This document shows positions 12,701 to 22,421 of a DNA stretch of 64,000 bases, in pieces (the stretch's first letter is position 1; each line of letters opens with the position of its first letter). The DNA is from Triticum aestivum. Lineage: Eukaryota; Streptophyta; Magnoliopsida; Poales; Poaceae. The translations under genes and the position numbers were made by a program. The notes beneath the pieces were generated by a model. That model ran no database searches, was not told the DNA's origin, and was given only the letters and a program-made list of their open reading frames with translations. The DNA is taken from NCBI RefSeq assembly GCF_018294505.1, contig NC_057797.1, positions 121,215,116 through 121,279,115 of the forward strand, given 5' to 3'.

Positions 12701-13155
12701 TGGCGATACTCCCGAACTCCCGCCCCAGTACTGGGTGGCGTCGAGGTTATCTCACCAGCGAACTGCATAAAAGAGATTTTCGATGTCGGCGTACTAGACT
12801 CAGGTATTGCAGAACTGCAACTATAAAATTATGTCAACAACACCTCAGAGCTCAACTCCCCGGGATACTTCCACAAAACCCATGATAGGAGGCACCAAGA
12901 CAATGTTCTCGTCATACAACCATCGGAACGATTCTAAGATACCCGCGTGATCCTAAATTTTTTTAGTGAAATTTGAGAAGAGAAGAGTCAAAACTCCATG
13001 TCAGGATGCCTTACCAGAGCGATGAGGAGACTGGGAAGTAAAAAGAATTCCTACACTCTCCGATATATAATTCCTAAATGACTCAAAACATTTTTCTAGA
13101 CACAACTCGGCTGCTAAAAAACGATCAATCAGTGGGGGCTCCTAAGGTCGGGGAA

Positions 13156-13168
13156 GGCTCTGATACCA
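13156..13168 (-). other. LARD primer binding site (tRNA-iMet type)
   Basis: The - strand reads TGGTATCAGAGCC, three bases (agt) inside the 5' LTR end. This is complementary to the 3' end of initiator-methionine tRNA, the primer used by many plant retrotransposons. Here it is uninterrupted. Confidence 0.85.
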
Positions 13169-13171
13169 ACT

Positions 13172-16100
13172 TGTAACGCCCTCGATGCAGCTATATCTCC
13201 CACGTGTCGAAGCACGACTTAGAGGCATAACCATATTGAAAGCAATGTCGCAAGTGAGGAAATCTTCACACAACCCATGTAATACATAAGGGACAGAGAT
13301 ACATAGTTGGCTTACAATCGCCAGTTCACACAATTACATGAATAAAGCATTACAACATCCAAGTACAATCAGGGCCCGACTATGGAGCCAAAATAAAAGA
13401 AGAACCCCAAATGCGACAAGGTCCCCGATCGACCCCAACTGGGCTCCACTACTGATCAACTGGAAAATGGGACAACACAAAGGACAAGATCTTCATCGAG
13501 CTCCTCCTGAGCTTGGTTGCGTCATCATCATGGTTCAACGGCACCTGCAAGCTGGTTTTGGAAGTATCTGTGAGCCACAGGGACTCAGCAATCTCACACC
13601 CTCGTGATCAAGACTATTTAAGCTTATGGGTAAGGTAAAAGTATGAGGTGGAGCTGCAGCAAGCGACTAGCATATATGGTGGCTAACATACACAATTAAG
13701 AACGAGAAGAGAAGGCAAAGCGCGGTCGTGAAAGTATGATCAAGAAGTGATCCTAAAACAACCTACGTCAAGCATAACTCCAACAACCGTGTTCACTTCC
13801 CGGACTCCACCGGAAAGAGACCATCACGGTTACACACACTGTTGATTCATTTTAATTAAGTTAAGGTTCAGGTTATCTACAACCGGACATTAACAAATTC
13901 CCATCTGCCCATAACCGCGGGCACGGCTTTCGAAAGTTCAAATCCCTGCAGGGGTGTCCCAACTTAGCCCATGACAAGCTCTCACGGTCAACGAAGGAAT
14001 AGACCTCCTCCCGAGACATTCTGATCAGACTCGGTATCCCGGTTCTACAAGATATCCTCGACAATGGTAAAACAAGTCCAGCAAAGCCGCCCGATGCGCC
14101 GACATCCTGATGGGAGCTGCACATATCTTGTTCTCAGGGCAACACCGGATAGGTCAAGCTACGAGTAAAACCAGCCCTCAAGTTTCCCCGAGGTGGCCCC
14201 GCAGGCTGCCCATTTCGGACCAACACTTAGACAAGCACTGGCCCAAGGGGGGGGGGGTTAAAATAAGATGACCCTTGGGATGCGTGACTCCCAAGGGAAA
14301 AGTCTAGGTGGCGAATGGTAGAACCAAGGTTGGGCCTTGTTGGAGGAGTTTTATTCAAAGCGAACTGTCAAGGGGTTCCCATTATAACCCAACCGCGTGA
14401 GGAACGCAAAATCCGGGAACATAACACCGATATGACGGAAACTAGGGCGGCAAGAGTGGAACAAAACACCAGGCATAAGGCCAAGTATATAGATGCATTA
14501 ATATAACATGGCAATATAATGATATCCCAACAAGTAAATAATGTTCCAACAAGGAACGGTCTCCAAACGTCACCTGCAACTAGCAACGCTATAAGAGGGG
14601 CTGAGCAAAGCGGTAACATAGCCAATCAACGGTTTGCTAGGACATGGTGGGTTAGAGGTTTGACATGGCAATTTGGGAGGCTTGCAAGCAAGTGGTAGGC
14701 ATCGTAGCATAGGCATAGCAAAAGAGCGAGCAACTAGCAAGCAAAGATAGAAGTGATTTCGAGGGTATGGTCATCTTGCCTGAGATCCCGCAAGGAAGAA
14801 GAACGAGTCCATGAAGAAGACAAACGAACGCAGTCGAACGAATCCTCACAACACGATGTTACCGGAAACAACCCGAAGAAGCAACACCGGAAAGAAGCAA
14901 ACAACATAGTAAACAACCATCACATCAGCATGGCATGATGCACAAACAAGTATGATGCTTGTCCAGTTTAATGAAGCATGGCATGGGAAAATGCACAAAC
15001 AATCCTACAAATTAAGTGGAGCTCAATATGCAACGGGATGCATATTGATGGAACACCACAACAAGTTATTTAGTTCGATCTCGTTTAAGTACCTAAAAAA
15101 ATTAAATGTTGATTAACATGGCAAGGGGTGAAACATAAAGGAATTATCTATCTAAACAATTTTAAATAGGGCTGGATATAATAAACAACAAATCCGGTAA
15201 ATCCCCATATGCATTAGTAAATTAATGCAAACAACAATTTAAACATTCTTGAAGTTGTTATCATGATGCAGATGACATGAACAAGTTTATGCATTTTTTA
15301 TTAAAAGTTGACAAGAGCATTATGAAGCATTTTCACCGTAGTAGAAAGAAAGGGGTGCCACTGCGACGATAACGAAATGGTGCCACTGCAACGTTCCGGT
15401 TCCGACAACTCATGGAGAACGTCGGTGCAAAAGAAAGTGTGGCGGGAGCGTGCAAAAGATGGTGGGGTGATCCCGGTTACCGGGTGCCCCACGAGACGAC
15501 GGTATGGCAACGGGTAGCATGCAAGAAACACGTCGGGCACGATGCAAACGCGAGCATTTCATACAACACGCAACATTCGTTCACGGGCATCGTCTCGGGG
15601 TTATACCTTCGAAGCGTGTGTTGTCGGAACGGACCAAGTTCGATGCGGTGTAGGGGAAGTAGATGTTCTCGGGACGTTCGTAGTGGAAGTAGGGGTACAT
15701 GGCGACGGTAGAGGTACACGTTTTTCTGTAGATGTTCGGGTCATCATGGAGGTACTTGGGGTCTTCGGACTTGTCGGTCTCGTCCTTTTGACGGTAGTCG
15801 AACTTGAAGTTTTAGGTTCATAGGTCTTCGACGATGGTAGTTGTTCACTATGCTTGTGACCCGCGGTTCTACGGCAACGATAGTCGTACACGTCCGTAGA
15901 TGTTCGGGATCGTCACCGTTCGTAGTCAAAGTAGTTGAACTTGACGGTCATCGACGTCATGGTACTTAGCGAATCCGCATGGTCGTACACGTTCCAACAT
16001 CAAACTTGGAGGGGCTCCGACAACGTTGTACTTGGCGAATCCTTGACGGTCCCGGTGGTCTCCGGTGAAGGTGTTGCGTTCGTTTGACAGAGTGAAAACA

Positions 16101-17553
16101 GCGACATCAACAGGCACGGGGCTCATCTGGTTTCCGGCCAGATCTGGGCCGATGGAACTCCATGGGGCAGCAGCAAGGAAGAGCTAGGTGTTGGGGAGGT
16201 TCCGTAGCAACGGCAGCGGCCTCCCAAGGGACGGCGACGTCCATGGCCTCTGATGCATGCGGTTCAGTCGCGGGCGGCGAGGTCGCTGGGGCGGCATGGT
16301 TGTGAGGAGGTGAAACAGAGGACGTGGAGGCTAGAGGTGGTCCTCGTCGATTATGGAGGGACGCAGGCGCAAGTGGGAGGTCGGGCGTGCGGCGCATGGT
16401 GGTGGATCGCTCCGGCGAGAATGATGCAGGGGAGGCCCAGCAGGCAGTGGTGCCCGGCGTCCCCGGCGACGCGGCAGGGCGGCGAGCTCGGCCCTCGCGT
16501 CCATTGAGGCAAGGAAGGAAGGCCATGGCAGGAGGTGCGGCGCGGGGTAGAGCAGAGGGAGGGGACGGCAGTGGGCTGCTGCGATCGAGAAGAGAGATCG
16601 AGGGAAAGATGGGATCGGCCAGAGGAGATTCGAAGGGAGGATGAGGATGGGATCGGGGCTACTCGACCCTGTGTGGCGGTGCGAGGGAATGAGGGAAGGG
16701 AGAGGGATCGAACGAGATGTAGCCTTGCTCGGGCCTAGGGTTAGGTTAAGTGGGGCGGATGGGCCTTAGAGGCCGGCCCAGAAGAGAGGGGGTGGTGAGA
16801 GGCCTGGCAGCTCAGCTTGTGGGAGAGGATGGCCTAGGTGGGCCGGTCTGGAGGGAGGCCCAAGTGGGCTGCGGCTGGCCTAAAGTTACAACTATCTTTT
16901 CTATAATTTTCTACAAGGAGAAAATAAAGAGAAAAGCACAGGGGAAAATGAGAGGTGTATGATAAATATAAAAATATCCTCATGACCATGAATTCATGCT
17001 CTATTTAACAAAATAGGTTTGGAGATTTTTAAAGGAAGTAAAAATTATTCAAGTTTGAATTAAATTCAAACTTGAACCATTTTAACCCTAACCAAAACAA
17101 TTTCAAATGAGATGAAATTTGACAGAGAGGTTGAAGGCATGGTCGAGAATTTATAGGAAAATAATGAACATTAATTGAGAAGGGGAAAGTGGCACTTGCA
17201 GAAGAAAGAACTAGAAGGAAAGGAGAAGGAGATGATGCATGGGACAAAGGCATGGGAATTATTTTGCAAGTGTGTTGAGGTGAATTCCAAAATAAAGGAA
17301 TATTTAATATAGCTCCCTAAAATATTTGGAGGATATGTTATATAGAGAAATCACCACGTGAATTCCCTCGGTTTAAATGGATCAAAGATCCATGCCATTT
17401 ATTTAGTTGAGTTAAAAAAAGAAATGACATGATGGCATGATGACATGATGCAATGCACAGGATGCAAAGATGAAATGCAACGGACCAAACAAAACACCAA
17501 CGAAACTCGGAACCCAAGGAAGGTATCTGAAGTTCCGGTCTTGGGGCGTCATA
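13172..17553 (-). repeat. LARD 5' LTR, 4382 bp
   Basis: It is colinear with 4474-9690 apart from the solo LTR missing here, an extra 136 bp at about 16561-16696, a missing 19 bp near 14483, and an 11-base G run at 14247-14257. Scattered single-base differences show that the pair has aged. Its right half on the + strand (the U3) contains a GC-rich block with ORF-like shadows at 16107-16526; the sequence is GC-skewed and I do not regard it as a gene. Confidence 0.85.
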
Positions 17554-17645
17554 TGCTTGTTGTGAGAAGCTCCGATTTGTGAGAAGCATATACCCAAACC
17601 TGCCCCAAATGGGATAATTTTTTTACAACGGCATATTGATGCCGC
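17554..17645 (+). repeat. 487-bp tandem repeat, copy 1, right part
   Basis: It continues copy 1 after the LARD, beginning with the duplicated tgctt and ending at the phrase gcatattgatgccgc that precedes copy 2. Joined with 4071-4473 it restores a full-length unit of about 490 bp. Confidence 0.75.
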
Positions 17646-18132
17646 TCCATGATAGCATGCCAAGTTTCATGAATTTCAGACGAGTTTTGGATTTACTAGA
17701 ATTTAAAAACCAGGCATCTCAATGTTTTGCCGACAATCAACGGTGCCCTGGTGTTTGAAATTCATTCCCATTTCTTGCATGGGACCTACGCACGCACGCA
17801 AGGACACATATTTGATTTTTCAGTCAATTTATATGCACTGGAGCATGCGCATGTAGTTCAAATTCGAATTATGCACAAAATGCATTGAAAACTCTTATAA
17901 TGCATAAAAATGTCCAAATGAACCCCAAAAAATCAAAAAAAATGCACAACACTCCTGTTGTTCTATGTTGACTCGAGAAAAAAATTGGAAAGCAATAAGA
18001 GGAAATGGATATTGTTTTGTCCCCAAAGGTGGGGCGTTCCCTACAGAAAACCATCATGCTTGTTGTGAGAAGCATATACCCAAACCTGCCCCAAATGGGA
18101 CAATTTTTTTTACCACGGCATGTTGATGCCGC
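17646..18132 (+). repeat. 487-bp tandem repeat, copy 2
   Basis: This complete copy runs from tccatgatagcatgcc to atgttgatgccgc. It keeps the empty LARD insertion site (accatcatgcttgttgtgag). It is closely similar to copy 1, with small indels in the homopolymer runs. Confidence 0.8.
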
Positions 18133-18415
18133 TCCATGATAGCATGCCAAGTTTCATTAATTTCAGACGAGTTTTAGATTTACTAGAATTTAAAAACTAG
18201 GCATCTCAATGTTTGCGGTCGAGTAACGGTGGCAGGGTGTTTGACATTCATTCCCATTTCTTGCATGGAACCTAGGCATGCACCCAAGGAATAAGATTTG
18301 ATTTTTCAACAAATTTATATGCACTGGAGCATGTGCATGTAGTTCAAATTTGAATTATGCACATAAATGCATTGAAAACTCACTTAATGCATAAAAATGT
18401 CCAAATGAACCTTGA
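18133..18415 (+). repeat. 487-bp tandem repeat, copy 3, truncated
   Basis: It follows copy 2 directly and is colinear for about 280 bp up to cataaaaatgtccaaatgaacc, after which the sequence diverges into the pseudogene's upstream region. It is more diverged than copies 1 and 2. Confidence 0.7.
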
Positions 18416-18873
18416 AATTCCAATTTTTTTGATGACACACCTATAGTTGCATGTTCACTTCAGATAAAAGTTCTAGCAATTGAAATATCGTCCATGGCCA
18501 CTGTGACCCCATTATGTAATTCAATTCAAGACGAAAAATCAATTAGATCCCACACAGTTTATTATAGCCAACCGTGTGAGATGCAACACAAAATATCTTC
18601 GGACTGTGTCTGATGACACTTTGCGTGCCAGTTTTTTGGCTGAAGCGATTCCAAATTTTTGGCTTTCACGGAAATATCTACCTCCCCGCCCCCTCCCCCT
18701 TACCAAAAGCCACATTTCCCCTGTTTCCGCCTTCCTTTCCAAGTTAAAACCTTCGCTCCTTGCTTGCAGCGCCGCCGCCTCCTCACCGGCGACCCTCCTT
18801 CACGCTGCTCGGCCTCGCCTATCTAGACAGGTAATCCACACCCGACCCCCATCCTCCTCCTTCCACATCCCAC
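18416..18873 (+). other. Upstream region of the pseudogene, no feature proven
   Basis: Between the last tandem repeat and the start codon the sequence changes from AT-rich to CT-rich (from about 18680), like a grass promoter and 5' leader. A possible splice donor (cagacag/gtaatc) lies near 18828-18834, but no matching acceptor is convincing. An open frame at 18576-18938 crosses this area; its composition is leader-like and I do not call it a gene. Confidence 0.35.
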
Positions 18874-19308
18874 ATGCCCCGACCGCCGGCGCAAGCGTGA
18901 CACCTTCCACCCAAATCACCGGTCCCTCCACCAAATAAGCGCCGGCGTAAGCCATGGTGCACGCAATATAGTCCGGACCTCAAGGAGCATTTGGCAGCGA
19001 AGAAGCAAATCGCGGCCGCACGCGTGAATGAGGTCACGATGGCTGCCATTTGTGCCGACCCCCAGATCTTGGAGTAGAACCTCACCGTCGAGGCCACCGT
19101 TGAAGCCTCGCGCTCCGACGCCGCGACGCGGTTGGCTGCTTTAAACGAAAGTTCATGGTGTTTTCTCGAGGCCACCGTCGGTGCCTTCGACGAAGACTCT
19201 AAGGTGTTTTCTCAGCATGCACGTGCTTACCTCATCTCGAGAGCCAACAGGTTGGTGCCCGGAGCAGCTCAACCAATCGTGATCGATATCTCCGACAATG
19301 AGGATTAG
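18874..19308 (+). pseudogene. Degenerate 144-codon gene with basic N-terminus and SIM-like C-terminus
   Basis: A single frame from ATG 18874 to TAG 19306-19308 gives 144 codons interrupted by two stops, TGA at codon 9 (18898, likely from CGA) and TAG at codon 68 (19075, likely from CAG or GAG). The product begins Pro-rich, has a basic nuclear-localisation-like run (NKRRRKP, codons 25-31), then an Ala/Glu/Lys-rich helix (DLKEHLAAKKQIAAARVNE). It ends PIVIDISDNED, a hydrophobic VIDI core followed by acids, the classic pattern of a SUMO-interaction motif. I do not recognise the family. Tandem repeats lie on both sides (487-bp units upstream, ~250-bp units downstream). A nuclear role is inferred from motifs only. 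The two stops make the present copy non-functional as full-length protein. Confidence 0.6.
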
Positions 19309-19514
19309 CTTGTCTTATTAGCTCACTATAAGGACCCATGTTCAGTTTGCTAGCTACTGCCTTTCCTTAACAAATTCTAGTGAATTTTGCTATCTACTTT
19401 TACCATGCAATATTCTGCTATATTGTAAATGTTCTATATGTCGTGCAATGTGGTGTTCAATTAACTGTTTGGTTCAATTCTACAAATGTGATGTTCAATT
19501 CTTCAGGGTGCAAT

Positions 19515-20280
19515 ATTTCCAAGTTGTTAAGCATGCTTGGTTTGGTTAACTGTCTAATCTTCTATTAGGAGTATGTTATATTGGTCAATTGGTGTTTAGT
19601 TAACTTCTTGGTTCTTTTGTTGTGTCTTGGTTCACTTGTTGTGGTGTTGAGTTAACTGCTTGGTTCAATTCTGCGATGCGACGTTCAATTGTTGTGGCTG
19701 CATTCTGTTATTGTATACCATGTGAGGAATAAATTGAATTTGGCTGTACTAAATACATGAGAAACAAATACAATTGCTATACTTCCAAGTTGTTAAGCAT
19801 TCTTGGTTTGGTTAACTGTCTGATCTTCTATTAGGAGTATGTTATATTGTGCAATGTGGTGCTCAGTTAACGTTTGGTTCATTTGTTGTGGTGTTTAGTT
19901 AACTGCTTGGTTCAATTCTGCAATGCGATGTTCAATTGTTGTGGCTGCATTCTCTTATTGTATTCCATGTGAGGAATAAATCGAATTTGGCTATACTAAA
20001 TACATGAGAAACAAATAAAATTGCTACATATCCAAGTTGTTAAGCATGCTCGGTTTGGTTAACTGTCTGATCTTCTATTAGGAGTATGTTATATTGTGCA
20101 ATGGGGTGCTCAGTTAACGTTTGGTCCATTTGTTGTGGTGTTTAGTTAACTGCTTGGTTCAATTCTACAATGCGGTGCTCAATTCTGTGGCTACATTCTG
20201 TTATTGTATATTATGTGAGGAATAAATCGAATTGGGATGCACTTAATACATGAGAAACATATACAAGTGCTATATTTTCT
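19515..20280 (+). repeat. Three tandem ~250-bp repeats downstream of the pseudogene
   Basis: The phrase tccaagttgttaagcat begins units at about 19516, 19785 and 20030, and a decayed version (ttctagttcttaatcat) begins at 20278. Each unit carries ggttaactgtct, aggagtatgttatatt, agttaactgcttggttcaattct, and gtgaggaataaat. Unit lengths are about 269, 245 and 249 bp. The repeats are AT-rich and non-coding, and would lie in the 3' flank of the pseudogene. Confidence 0.8.
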
Positions 20281-20478
20281 AGTTCTTAATCATGCTTGGT
20301 TTGGATAAATGGGTTTTCCATGTGGCTTGAACTAATCTGATGAATCTGCAATGTGCTTATTTATCATCAACATATTTCATTGATAGCATGCGAACCCTTA
20401 CTTAACCTGATTACTAACTACCTTATATGTGTTGCGGGGAAACAATGGGAAGCACTGAGGTTTATAAGATGGTACTAA
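20281..20478. other. Short intergenic stretch, nothing recognised
   Basis: AT-rich sequence between the ~250-bp repeats and the abrupt start of LARD internal sequence at 20479. There is no TSD, TIR or LTR end at the junction, which fits a deletion breakpoint. Confidence 0.5.
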
Positions 20479-22421
20479 CTATTCGAGTTGCTTCGAAGTC
20501 AAATGTGGATCCCATACCTTTCCTAAATGGTGTTCTTATATTCCGATGTGAATACTAATCCTTCTCGATCATCGAGTTTGTCATGTCAATCCTTTTAACC
20601 GGTGTACTTCTCTTCAAGTGGATCCGATCATTTCAACATCAGCAAGATCAATTATCATTTCTTCTCAATGGTGTTCGTTTCATTCTCAACGATGTTTTCC
20701 CACCCTCCCACCCTTGTTTTCTTGAAGGATTCAGATTTCTTGATCAAGTATCCATCTTATTGATGTGAAGTCTCTCCATCCTTTTCCTTCAATGTTCTTA
20801 TCCGGTGATTCTCATGAAGATACTAACGGAGCCTCAAGTTCGTCATTCTTCATTCTTTTCTTCTCCGGTAGATTCAAATCAAGCTTTGGTGTTGATCATA
20901 TCCTTTTTCCTCGTTTCTAATACCTTCTCATGCCGGTGCACCTCATATTCATTCACTTCTAGCTATTTAATTGTTCCGGTGTGCTCAAGATATCTCAAAG
21001 ATTCGTGCTTTCCACTCTGCATTCATTCAAGATCTTTCGAGGTTGTTATCTCATTCAAGTCATTTAATTCAACCCGTGCAACCTTTCTTTTTAATCATTT
21101 CAACGGTGTTTCTTTTGAGTGGGCCCTAACCCACAGGTCTTTTCCCAGGATCTTACCTGAATCTTCTTATTTTCCCGGAGCTATCCTAAATTCTTGTCAA
21201 ATTTTGACGTAAGTATGATTTAACATGTCAAATGTGTTTTCCTCCAAGATCTCTCAAATTCTTTTCATCGTTGTTTCAACATTTCTAATTTTTCATCCTG
21301 GAGTGTCTCAACGTTTCATGATGGTGTTTCTCATCGCCATTCTCTGTATTTGAAGACCGAAGAAGAGTTTCTTTTAAATATTGCCCCATTCTCTGCCATC
21401 CTCTCATAATTGTTTTCGTTTGTGAGATTTTCACCCATCCGGAGTAATTCAGGAGTTTTTTCAGTTTGTTTCTCCAAAGGCCACCAACTCAGAAGTAGAC
21501 ATTCTCAGCTTTCAGCTATCATTCTCCAATTTTACGGGTGCCTCGTTCAAATATCCTCTAATCAGTTTGTGATCTCTTTGTTCTCATGTATCTAAATTCT
21601 CTCAAGCATCTTCGTTCATTTGCTTAATTCTTCCCGGTGTTTCTTTATCTTCCCTTCGTTCATTTCCAATTCTTACGGTGGTTTGTTCAAGAGTTCCTCT
21701 TCCAACGTTTATCATATCAATTCATTCGTTGTTTCCTAATCCTTTCGGTGATTTCTTGAAGACCTTCTCAAGTTTGTGCTATATCTATCTTAATCCTTCC
21801 TACGAGAATAAGTAGTATACCAAACCCGTTGCTTGTCATCAATTAAATTGGTGAGGGTTAAACATAGTGTAATTCTTATTCTTGTTTCATCCTTATGTTA
21901 ATCTTTTTTTCCAGATTTTGTTCACGATGATTAAATTCTTGGTTTCAAGTGCTCGTCCTTCTTTCCCGGAGTTCCATGGTTTCCGCATTATATCATCATG
22001 AAGATCCATCTAAATCATAGCAAGGCTTCAACCTTATTCTTTTCATCCTCCATTTCGTTTGATCATTCTTTTTTTACCGGAGTTTTCACGAAGGCTCGAC
22101 ATGGTGATTCATCAAGGATTTAATTCCTTCTCGAAGTGTTTATCAAGATTCTTTTCAGAAGAACTCAAGTATTTCTTCATCTTGCAATCCGGAGTGCTTT
22201 CAACTTTGTTCTTCCTCGTTCCTCTTTCCTAACGGAGTCCTTTCAACTTCGCTCATCTCTGTGGTATTCTTTTCTCCTAATGGCTTAACCTTTTCAAGGT
22301 TCTTTGTTTTCACTCGTTTGTCAAAGAATCAACTTAGTTTTACCTCTTCTCTTTCTCTTCTATTTTCCCTCCGGTGCCATTCTAGATCTCGGGACGAGAT
22401 CCTTTCGTAGTGGTGGAGTGT
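20479..22421 (+). mobile_element. Truncated LARD internal domain (unit 0)
   Basis: Similarity to the other internal domains begins at ctattcgagttgcttcg and continues to the LTR. The first ~950 bp, including the PBS, are missing. It is exactly as long (1943 bp) as the matching part of the third core (35564-37506), and it lacks a 47-bp insertion that the middle core carries. It is non-coding. Confidence 0.85.
22385..22401 (+). other. Conserved LARD hairpin, unit 0
   Basis: gatctcg-gga-cgagatc, followed by a ctttcgtagtggtggagtg tract leading to the LTR start at 22422. It is identical in the other + strand cores (30053-30069, 37470-37486). Confidence 0.7.

Larger units (their letters stand above)
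9691..13171 (-). mobile_element. LARD internal domain, non-coding, 3.5 kb
   Basis: All six frames are broken and no gag, protease, RT or integrase motif is visible. The sequence is rich in GAA and contains a quasi-periodic phrase, ctccgg or caccggttga on the + strand, recurring at intervals of tens to about a hundred bases across most of the domain (for example near 9945, 9991, 10484, 10751, 11619, 11715 and 12088). A perfect 7-bp hairpin lies at 9711-9727, next to the 3' LTR. The conserved non-coding core is thought to serve RNA packaging; that function is inferred. Confidence 0.8.
4474..17553 (-). mobile_element. Complete LARD (Sukkula-like) retrotransposon
   Basis: Two very long LTRs (4474-9690 and 13172-17553, each about 4.3 kb once a nested insertion is removed) flank a 3481-bp core with no coding potential. 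A tRNA-iMet-type PBS beside the right LTR shows that the element points left, so 13172-17553 is the 5' LTR. The flanks carry a 5-bp duplication (tgctt). These sizes match the Large Retrotransposon Derivatives described in barley and relatives, of which Sukkula is the type. As a non-coding element it must borrow gag-pol from another Gypsy element. The terminal CA of the right end has become TA on the + strand (gtcata), against gtcaca at the left LTR end. Confidence 0.85.

Noticed and set aside
16107..16526. 139-codon - strand frame in the LARD LTR
   Set aside because: Low-complexity Ala/Pro/Arg composition typical of GC-rich DNA. The partner LTR breaks the frame, and no domain is visible.
18576..18938. 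120-codon + strand frame overlapping the pseudogene start
   Set aside because: Its composition is that of a CT-rich leader. The overlapping frame from 18874 gives coherent motifs instead.
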